Assembly: GCA_028692515.1 (NCBI GenBank)
Contig: JAQUXG010000023.1
Location: 1-12,252 of the forward strand
Reading direction: 5' to 3'
Source of the DNA: Kiritimatiellales bacterium
GTDB taxonomy: Bacteria; Verrucomicrobiota; Kiritimatiellia; Kiritimatiellales; Tichowtungiaceae
Length of the DNA: 12,252 bases
Made by a program: the position numbers and the translations under genes. A model generated the notes under the pieces. The model searched no databases and was not told the DNA's origin. It was given only the letters and a program-made list of their open reading frames with translations. Below are positions 5,483 through 11,482 of the stretch, piece by piece. Every line of letters begins with the position of its first letter. The first letter of the stretch is position 1.

Positions 5483-7159
5483 ATGACGCCCGTCACCCAC
5501 GCCCCTGAAACTGCTAACGTTGTCGTTCAGGCGGTGCAGCAGGCGGCACAGGCGCACTCGCATACCGAAGTAATGACCGTGCTGGTACTCCAACTGGCCA
5601 TGATCATTATCTGCGCGCGGCTCGGTGGATTTCTTTTCCAGCGATTTCTCAAACTGCCCAGCGTTCTCGGCGAGCTGGTGTCGGGAATGGTCATCGGGCC
5701 GTATGCGCTGGGGGCCAGAATTCCGCTGCCCGGAATCGGCCCGTTGTTTGCAACGCAGACGATCGGACTGCCGGTTTCGTCAGAGCTCTATGCTATCGCC
5801 ACCGTCGCCTCGATTGTTCTGCTGTTTCTCTCCGGCCTCGAAACAGATCTGCGCACCTTTCTGCGCTATTCCGTGGTCGGCTCCATCGTCGGACTGGGCG
5901 GCCTTCTCTTTTCCTTTATCCTCGGCGATCTCTGCGCCGTCTGGTTTGGACTGGCCCCTTCATTTATGCACCCGACCGCCCTCTTTCTCGGCACCATTTC
6001 CACCGCCACCTCCGTCGGAATCACCGCACGAATCCTGACCGAAAAGCACAAGATGTCGTCGCCCGAGGGGGTTACGATTCTCGCCGGCGCGGTGATCGAC
6101 GACGTGCTCGGAATTGTTGTGCTGGCCATCGTGGTCGGGATGGCCAAGGTGGAAAGCTCCGGCGTAGCGATGGAGTGGTCGCATATCGGAATCATCGCCG
6201 CCAAAGCGCTCAGCTTCTGGCTGGTCTGCACCGCACTCGGCCTGCTGCTGGCGCGTAAGCTGACCGGATCACTGAAGAGACTCGGATCGCCGGAAGTGAT
6301 TGTATCCGTTTCGCTCGGCCTGGCCATGCTGCTGGCGGGTCTATCTGAAATGGCCGGACTGGCGATGATCATCGGCGCCTACATCATGGGGTTGTCTCTT
6401 TCGCGCACCGATGTGGTGCAGGAACTGCAAAACCGGCTGCAAGGTGTTTACGACATGCTCGTGCCGATTTTCTTTTGCGTAATGGGTATGATGGTCGACT
6501 TTTCCGCCATGCGTCACGCGCTGGTTTTCGGACTGATTTATTCCGCAGTCGCCATCTTCGCCAAAATTATCGGCTGCGGACTCCCGGCCTACCTGACTCA
6601 GTTTAATTTCCGCGGCTCACTTCGCATCGGACTGGGCATGCTTCCGCGCGGTGAAGTCGCACTGATCGTTGCCGGGATCGGGCTTTCCTCACACGCCATC
6701 GGGCAGGACATTTTCGGCGTCGCCATTCTGATGACCATTCTCACTACCATGATTGCCCCGCCGCTACTGGTTCGCTCCTTTCGTGGCGAATCCGGACTGA
6801 AAGATCACATCCAGGTCACCGAGGAAAAAGAGGAGACCTTCACCCTCGAATTTCCGTCGATGGATATCGCCGAATTCCTGATGCAACGGCTGGTGCGCGC
6901 CTTTCAGCGAGAAGAGTTTTTCGTCAATCGTCTGCATCTGGAAATGGAGGCGTATCAGGTGCGCAAGGATGATCTCTCCTTTACCCTGACGCGCGAAGAC
7001 GGGCGCATCACCATCAGCGTTCCGTCCGACCAGCAGTACGTCGCCCGCTTAATGATTTTTGAAGAACTGCTTTCGCTCTCCGACCTGCTCGAAGCCTCTA
7101 AAAACATGAAAAGCCTGGATGTGATGGGTTCGGAGCTCATCGGAAATCTTTTTTGCTAG
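5483..7159 (+). CDS. CPA2-family (NapA/KefB-like) cation:proton antiporter with unrecognised C-terminal tail
   Basis: A 558-residue inner-membrane protein. Residues 1-30 are a Gln/His/Ala-rich N-terminal extension. About 12-13 membrane segments follow to about residue 434. GELVSGMVIGPYALG at 63-77 is the usual early CPA2 motif. TISTATSVGITARIL at 171-185 and IDDVLGI at 205-211 form the ion-binding core; the D206-D207 pair is the mark of electrogenic sodium/proton members such as NapA and NhaA. K361 in AKIIG is placed like the conserved TM10 lysine. Residues about 435-558 form a soluble tail with no GxGxxG nucleotide loop, so it is not the RCK/TrkA-N domain of KefB/KefC. The tail alternates charged and beta-prone segments (LSFTLTREDGRITISV) and is unrecognised. 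Sodium or potassium for proton exchange is likely; the ion is not certain. The gene starts 8 nt after the EIIA stop, with AGGA in between. Confidence 0.92.
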   Translation: MTPVTHAPETANVVVQAVQQAAQAHSHTEVMTVLVLQLAMIIICARLGGFLFQRFLKLPSVLGELVSGMVIGPYALGARIPLPGIGPLFATQTIGLPVSSELYAIATVASIVLLFLSGLETDLRTFLRYSVVGSIVGLGGLLFSFILGDLCAVWFGLAPSFMHPTALFLGTISTATSVGITARILTEKHKMSSPEGVTILAGAVIDDVLGIVVLAIVVGMAKVESSGVAMEWSHIGIIAAKALSFWLVCTALGLLLARKLTGSLKRLGSPEVIVSVSLGLAMLLAGLSEMAGLAMIIGAYIMGLSLSRTDVVQELQNRLQGVYDMLVPIFFCVMGMMVDFSAMRHALVFGLIYSAVAIFAKIIGCGLPAYLTQFNFRGSLRIGLGMLPRGEVALIVAGIGLSSHAIGQDIFGVAILMTILTTMIAPPLLVRSFRGESGLKDHIQVTEEKEETFTLEFPSMDIAEFLMQRLVRAFQREEFFVNRLHLEMEAYQVRKDDLSFTLTREDGRITISVPSDQQYVARLMIFEELLSLSDLLEASKNMKSLDVMGSELIGNLFC

Positions 7160-7179
7160 AAGAATAAAGGAGTCGAATC

Positions 7180-8112
7180 ATGAAGCTGAGTTTTATGCTG
7201 AACGAGGAGTGTCTGCTCACCGGACTAACCGGCGGCGAGCGTTCAAAAAAAGAAATTATAACGGATCTGCTGAATGCGCTGTACGACGGCACAGAACTAA
7301 AAAACGAAGGTTTCAGTAAGGAAGAGTTGCTGGAGGCGCTGCTCACCCGTGAACGGGAAATGACCACCGGTCTGGGCGACGGGCTCGCCTTCCCGCACAC
7401 CCGGCTGGCGAAAATTTCCAAATCCTACACCCTGCTTGGAATCTGCCCGTCCGGCGTCGACTTCCAGAGTCTGGATCAAAAACCGTCACAGTTTTTTGTC
7501 CTCTCTGTCGTTCCTCAGGATCAGGCCAACCTGTTGCTGCTCAGCCGCGCCGCGATTGTCCGCTTCCTGTCGACGCAGGAAAACCGCCGGGCCATGTTAA
7601 CTGCCGGCGACGCGTTTTCCGCATGGAAGCTGATCGACAAAAGCGGCATTAAAATCGACCAGAACATTCTCGCCAAAGACATCATGCGCCCGCAGGTCGG
7701 CCACATCGACATCGAAGCCACACTCAAAGATGCCGCACGCGCGCTGCACAAATATCACTGCGACTCGCTACCGATTCTCGACGAGGAGGAATGCTTCGCC
7801 GGCGACATCTCATGCTACGACCTCTTCTCCTACGGTCTGCCCGACTTCTTTGCTAACCTGCACACCATCTCCTTCGTCCGCAATATGGACCCCTTCGAAA
7901 AATATTTTCAAGGCGACCGCGACATCAAACTCAGCGATCTGAAAATCAACCGTGAATCGCCCACGATTCCGGCGGATGCCACGTTGATGGAAATTATCTT
8001 TGAAATCGCCACTCGCGACAAACACCTGCTGTATGTCGTGGACGGAAAAAAGAAACTGCTCGGCGTAATCGACCGCTTCAGCGTAGTCGACAAAATTCTT
8101 ATGGGAGCCTAG
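7180..8112 (+). CDS. PTS EIIA domain fused to a CBS-domain pair
   Basis: A 310-residue soluble protein. Residues 1-155 are a PTS EIIA type-2 domain with phosphoacceptor H73 in DGLAFPHTR, preceded by TREREMTTGL as in other EIIAs. Residues about 165-215 (AKDIMRPQVGHIDIEATL...DSLPILDEE) and about 251-308 (LSDLKINRESPTIPADATL...LLYVVDGKKKLLGVIDR) are two CBS repeats. About 35 residues rich in Phe, Tyr and Asp lie between them. CBS pairs commonly bind AMP, ATP or similar ligands, so the protein could join PTS phosphorylation to adenine-nucleotide sensing; this is an inference from domains. It lies between the CPA2 antiporter gene (20 nt) and the first NhaD-like gene (3 nt), so control of one or both is likely. 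A good Shine-Dalgarno (AAAGGAG, 7 nt spacing) fixes the ATG. Confidence 0.92.
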   Translation: MKLSFMLNEECLLTGLTGGERSKKEIITDLLNALYDGTELKNEGFSKEELLEALLTREREMTTGLGDGLAFPHTRLAKISKSYTLLGICPSGVDFQSLDQKPSQFFVLSVVPQDQANLLLLSRAAIVRFLSTQENRRAMLTAGDAFSAWKLIDKSGIKIDQNILAKDIMRPQVGHIDIEATLKDAARALHKYHCDSLPILDEEECFAGDISCYDLFSYGLPDFFANLHTISFVRNMDPFEKYFQGDRDIKLSDLKINRESPTIPADATLMEIIFEIATRDKHLLYVVDGKKKLLGVIDRFSVVDKILMGA

Positions 8113-8115
8113 GTC

Positions 8116-9393
8116 GTGATTGCCTCAATCATTATTTTTGTCATCGTTTACGTGCTGCTCGCTTCCGGGAAAATGGAAGAGACCGTGGCCGCCCTGCTCG
8201 GCGCGACAGCGGTCGTCGCGTTTAAACTGATCGACTTCGAAAGCGCACTGCAATCCATTGATCTCAATGTCATTTTCCTGCTCGTCGGCATGATGACCTG
8301 CGTCGCCATTCTGGCCGAAACCGGCTTCTTCGAATGGGTCGCCATCTCCGTCGCCAAAGGGATGAAAGGGCGGGCCGGCGGCATTCTGGTTATGCTTCTC
8401 ATCGTAACGATGGTGCTCTCATCCCTGCTGGACAACGTCACCTGCATCATCCTGATGGCGCCGGTCACCGTGCTGATCACCCAGTTGCTTGAGGTGCCGG
8501 TGCCGCCCTTCCTGATTCTGGAAGCCCTCGCCTCCAATATCGGCGGCGCGGCCACCCTTATCGGCGATCCGCCCAACATCATCATCGGCTCGCGGGCCAA
8601 CCTCACCTTCAACGATTTCCTGTTCAATCTAGGACCCGGCATCGTCCTCATCGGAGCCGTATTTATTCTGACCGCCTATCTGATCATGCGCAAGCATCTG
8701 AACGTTCCGGAACAAATCCGTACCCGGGTCATCGCCTCCTGCCCGGCGCTCGCCATCCGAGACCGGAAAAAAATGATCCGCTCCCTGGCCGTTTTTGCAC
8801 TCATCCTGGTTGGCTTCTTCACCCAGCGCCAGACGGGCCTTCCGGCGGGCATGATTGCGCTCGGCGGCATGGCTATCATGCTGCCGGTCTGCTACACCAA
8901 AACCGAACACATGCTCAAAGTTGTGGAGTGGAATGCCGTTCTCTTTTTCATCGGGCTGTTCATCATTATCGGTGCGATGGAGCACAACGGCGTCATCGAC
9001 GTGATGGCTAAAGGAATGTTCTCTCTGTGCGGCAGCAATCTTCTGCTCTCCTGTATGGTCGTCCTCTGGGGCAGTGCCTTCTTCTCGGCCCTGCTCAACA
9101 ATATCCCCTTCATCATTGTCATGCTGCCGCTCATTCAGAAAATGATCGTCAACACCGGCGGAACTCCGGACGGGCACAATCCGCTCTATTGGGCAGTCGC
9201 ACTCGGCGTCTGCCTCGGCGGCAACGGCACCCTGATCGGCGCCTCCGCCAACGTCATCGCCTGCAAAACCGGCGAACGCAACGGCTACCGGATTTCATTC
9301 ATGAAATTCCTCAAATGGGGCATGCCGCTCATGATCCAATCTATCGCGCTTTCTACATTATATATCTGGGTTCGTTATTTCTGGGCCAAATAA
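8116..9393 (+). CDS. NhaD/ArsB-type (ion transporter superfamily) permease, copy 1
   Basis: A 425-residue membrane protein with about 11 hydrophobic segments and the two-fold inverted architecture of the NhaD/ArsB/P-protein (SLC13-like) group. First half: LLDNVT at 104-109 (D106), EALASNIGGAATLIGDPPN at 136-154. Second half: VEWNAVLFFIGLFI, then LLNNIPF at 326-332, and GGNGTLIGASANV at 368-380. The family usually has Asp in both half-site motifs (LDNVT and LDNIP). Here the second is Asn, N328 (codon AAC at 9097), while the tandem copy has Asp. It starts with GTG at 8116, with GGGAG 8 nt before it and only 3 nt from the previous stop, so translational coupling is likely. The substrate is probably sodium or another ion exchanged for protons, but arsenite or an organic anion cannot be excluded; no ars genes are near. 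Confidence 0.88.
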   Translation: MIASIIIFVIVYVLLASGKMEETVAALLGATAVVAFKLIDFESALQSIDLNVIFLLVGMMTCVAILAETGFFEWVAISVAKGMKGRAGGILVMLLIVTMVLSSLLDNVTCIILMAPVTVLITQLLEVPVPPFLILEALASNIGGAATLIGDPPNIIIGSRANLTFNDFLFNLGPGIVLIGAVFILTAYLIMRKHLNVPEQIRTRVIASCPALAIRDRKKMIRSLAVFALILVGFFTQRQTGLPAGMIALGGMAIMLPVCYTKTEHMLKVVEWNAVLFFIGLFIIIGAMEHNGVIDVMAKGMFSLCGSNLLLSCMVVLWGSAFFSALLNNIPFIIVMLPLIQKMIVNTGGTPDGHNPLYWAVALGVCLGGNGTLIGASANVIACKTGERNGYRISFMKFLKWGMPLMIQSIALSTLYIWVRYFWAK

Positions 9394-9411
9394 ATTTAAG
9401 GGGAATTGAAC

Positions 9412-10683
9412 ATGATCGCATCTATCGTCATCTTCGTGCTGGTTTACATCCTGCTCGCCACCGAACGGGTTGAGAAATCAGTCGCGGCCATGCTCGGCGC
9501 GGCGGCCGTTCTGATTCTAGGGCTGATTCCCTTTGAATCGGTCGCGGCTGCGGTTGACCTCAATGTCATCTTTCTTCTCATCGGCATGATGACCTGTGTC
9601 GCCATTTTATCCGAAACCGGCTTCTTTGAATGGGTCGCCATCTCCGTCGCCAAAGCCATGAACGGCCGGCCGATCCCGATTCTCATCATGCTGCTGATCG
9701 TCACGATGATTTTCTCCGCACTGCTCGACAACGTCACCACCATCATCCTGCTCGCACCGGTCACCATCCTCATCACCCAGCTGCTCGAACTGCCCACCAT
9801 CCCGTTCCTGATTCTCGAAGCGCTCGCCTCCAACATCGGCGGTACTGCCACGCTCATCGGCGATCCGCCCAACATTATTATCGGCTCACGCGGCAACCTC
9901 TCCTTCAACGACTTTCTCTACCACCTGACGCCCGGTGTTGTCGTCATCGCTATTATCTTCGTCATCTCCGCTCTGATGCTGCTGAAAAAACATTTGCATG
10001 TCTCCGATCAGACCCGCACCCGCGTCACGGAGTCCTGCCCGAAACTCGCCCTGCGCGACGTCAAAAAAATGAAACGCTCACTGATCGTCTTCGGCTTTAT
10101 TTTTATCGGCTTTTTCACCCACCACCACCTCGGTGTGCCGCCCGGCGTCATCGCCCTCGCCGGAATGGGCGTCATGCTGATGGTCTGCTTCACGAAAAGC
10201 GAAGCGATGCTCCGCCACGTCGAATGGGATGCCATCCTCTTCTTCATCGGCCTCTTCATCATCATCGGTGCGCTCGAACATACCGGAGCCATCGACCTGC
10301 TCGCCAACGGACTGCTGAACCTCTGCGGCGACAACATGCTGCTTACTACCATGGTCGTTCTCTGGGGCAGCGCCTTTCTCTCCGCCGTACTCGATAATAT
10401 TCCTTTCGTCATCGTCATGATGCCGATGATTCAGAAACTGCTCGTCGATACCGGCGCCTCGCCGACCGGCGACAATCCGCTCTTCTGGGCGCTGGCCATG
10501 GGAGCCTGTCTCGGCGGCAACGGAACTATCATCGGGGCTTCCGCTAACGTCGTCGTCAGCAAAATCGGCGAATGCAACGGCTACCACATCAGCTTTATGC
10601 ACTTCATGAAATGGGGCTTCCCGTTTATGATCCAGTCTGTCTTCATCGCCATGATCTACCTCTGGCTCCGTTACTTCTTCTAG
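9412..10683 (+). CDS. NhaD/ArsB-type (ion transporter superfamily) permease, copy 2
   Basis: A 423-residue membrane protein that aligns with copy 1 without gaps; by hand count 283 of 423 positions are identical (about 67%). It has both canonical half-site motifs, LLDNVT (D106) and VLDNIPF (D328), plus SNIGGTATLIGDPPN and GGNGTIIGASANV, so it is the copy that fits a working NhaD-type sodium/proton antiporter best. Divergence is concentrated in the first membrane segments (residues 11-49), the 178-192 segment and the extreme C-terminus, while the half-site motifs are nearly fixed. The ATG at 9412 is chosen because it aligns with the copy 1 start and has AAGGGGAA 6 nt upstream; an in-frame TTG at 9406 lies too near this site. 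It follows copy 1 by 18 nt. The pair arose by an old tandem duplication and has since diverged. Confidence 0.9.
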   Translation: MIASIVIFVLVYILLATERVEKSVAAMLGAAAVLILGLIPFESVAAAVDLNVIFLLIGMMTCVAILSETGFFEWVAISVAKAMNGRPIPILIMLLIVTMIFSALLDNVTTIILLAPVTILITQLLELPTIPFLILEALASNIGGTATLIGDPPNIIIGSRGNLSFNDFLYHLTPGVVVIAIIFVISALMLLKKHLHVSDQTRTRVTESCPKLALRDVKKMKRSLIVFGFIFIGFFTHHHLGVPPGVIALAGMGVMLMVCFTKSEAMLRHVEWDAILFFIGLFIIIGALEHTGAIDLLANGLLNLCGDNMLLTTMVVLWGSAFLSAVLDNIPFVIVMMPMIQKLLVDTGASPTGDNPLFWALAMGACLGGNGTIIGASANVVVSKIGECNGYHISFMHFMKWGFPFMIQSVFIAMIYLWLRYFF

Positions 10684-10693
10684 CATCGGTGCA

Positions 10694-10734
10694 TTTTCCA
10701 AACCCTGGAAGAAAAGTTTCCAAGGTTTGGAAAA
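10694..10734. repeat. 41-nt compound hairpin of the dispersed palindrome family
   Basis: Two palindromes are nested into one long inverted repeat. TTTTCCAAACC (10694-10704) pairs with GGTTTGGAAAA (10724-10734). Inside, one C/A mismatch, then TGGAA (10706-10710) pairs with TTCCA (10718-10722) around a 7-nt loop. It sits in the 68-nt gap between NhaD copy 2 and the ZIP gene, starting 10 nt after the stop codon. The T-run is on the 5' side and the A-run on the 3' side, the reverse of an intrinsic terminator. Its right half (10714-10735) is identical over 22 nt to a site inside nadB on the other strand. Confidence 0.85.
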
Positions 10735-10751
10735 AGCGTACACTCGCCGGC

Positions 10752-11462
10752 ATGAAGGAAATTATAGATATCATTCTGTTTTCCTGGATTGCCGGCCTCG
10801 CCTCTTTCTTTGGCGCGTGGCTTGCCCGACTGGAAAATTTTCATGAGAGCCTGCTGAAAAAAGAAATCATCCGAGGCATCATCGCCTTCGGCGGCGGGCT
10901 TCTCGTTGCAGCCGTCGCCTTTGCACTCGTCCCGCACGGAATTGAAACTTTCTCCGCCCCCATGCTTGGCTTGCTCTTTGGACTTGGCGGCATCGCGTTC
11001 TGCCTGCTGGATATTCAACTCAGCCGTTCCGGCGGCTCCAAAGCCCAGTTCGTCGCCATGCTCAGTGATTTCATACCGGAAGCTATCGCGATGGGAGCCG
11101 TCTTCGCCCACGACCACAAACTCGGCCTGCTGCTGGCCCTCTTTATTGGCGCACAAAATCTGCCGGAAGGATTCAATGCCTTCCGGGAATTGCGTGACAG
11201 CGGCGAAAAAACCGCCTTCATTCTGCGCGCCATTTTCCTCACCAGCTTTCTAGGGCCGGCCTCCGCACTTACCGGGTTCCTCCTTCTGCAGCCATACCCT
11301 GCCGTAACGGCCGGAGTCATGGTCTTCTCGGCAGGAGGCATTCTCTATCTCGTCTTTCAAGACATCGCTCCACAGGCCAAACTGCGCCACCATTGGATGC
11401 CGCCGCTGGGCGCAGTCCTTGGCTTCATCGTCGGCATGATCGGGAAAAAACTGCTCGGTTGA
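10752..11462 (+). CDS. ZIP-family metal transporter, short form
   Basis: A 236-residue membrane protein with about eight hydrophobic segments. Bacterial ZupT is about 257 residues. The two ZIP metal-site helices are visible: DFIPEAIAMGAVFAHD at 106-121, and GAQNLPEGFNAFRE at 133-146. The usual first ligand of each motif is changed. TM4 HNFPEG-like becomes D106-FIPEA, and TM5 HNIPEG-like becomes Q135-NLPEG. The Pro-Glu of both is kept (P109-E110, P138-E139). GGGLLVAAVAFALVPHGIE at 47-65 and the C-terminal GGILYLVFQDIAPQAK are also ZIP-like. It would move a divalent metal such as zinc, iron or manganese across the inner membrane, but the altered ligands make substrate and direction uncertain. 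The ATG at 10752 has no clear Shine-Dalgarno. The gap before it holds a long hairpin, so it may be a separate transcription unit from the NhaD pair. Confidence 0.82.
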   Translation: MKEIIDIILFSWIAGLASFFGAWLARLENFHESLLKKEIIRGIIAFGGGLLVAAVAFALVPHGIETFSAPMLGLLFGLGGIAFCLLDIQLSRSGGSKAQFVAMLSDFIPEAIAMGAVFAHDHKLGLLLALFIGAQNLPEGFNAFRELRDSGEKTAFILRAIFLTSFLGPASALTGFLLLQPYPAVTAGVMVFSAGGILYLVFQDIAPQAKLRHHWMPPLGAVLGFIVGMIGKKLLG

Positions 11463-11482
11463 TTTTCCAATGGTTGGAAAAT
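11462..11482. repeat. Palindrome filling the gap between convergent stop codons
   Basis: TTTTCCAATGGTTGGAAAA (11463-11481) is a perfect 8-bp palindrome with a 3-nt centre, extended to 9 bp by the last base of the ZIP stop codon (A11462) and the last base of the nadB stop codon (T11482). It is exactly the whole intergenic space. It could stop transcription from both sides only if helped by other factors, since the T-runs are on the wrong side for an intrinsic terminator. Confidence 0.8.

Noticed and set aside
5028..8112. Sugar phosphotransferase transport operon
   Set aside because: Two EIIA domains are present but there is no EIIB, EIIC, EI, HPr or sugar enzyme; the partners are ion transporters.
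8148..8651. Antisense open frame in NhaD copy 1, with a similar one at 9444-9908 in copy 2
   Set aside because: Its presence in both copies could look like conservation, but it follows from the two paralogues sharing the same coding sequence. The translations are Met/Ser/Arg-rich with no domain.
9630..10397. Plus-strand frame of 255 codons overlapping NhaD copy 2
   Set aside because: Out-of-frame reading of a clear membrane protein gene; the His/Arg/Pro-rich product is composition-driven.
11463..11481. Palindrome as a bidirectional intrinsic terminator
   Set aside because: The T-run precedes the stem and the A-run follows it on both strands, the reverse of an intrinsic terminator, and the stem is AT-rich. 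A terminator call is not supported by sequence alone.
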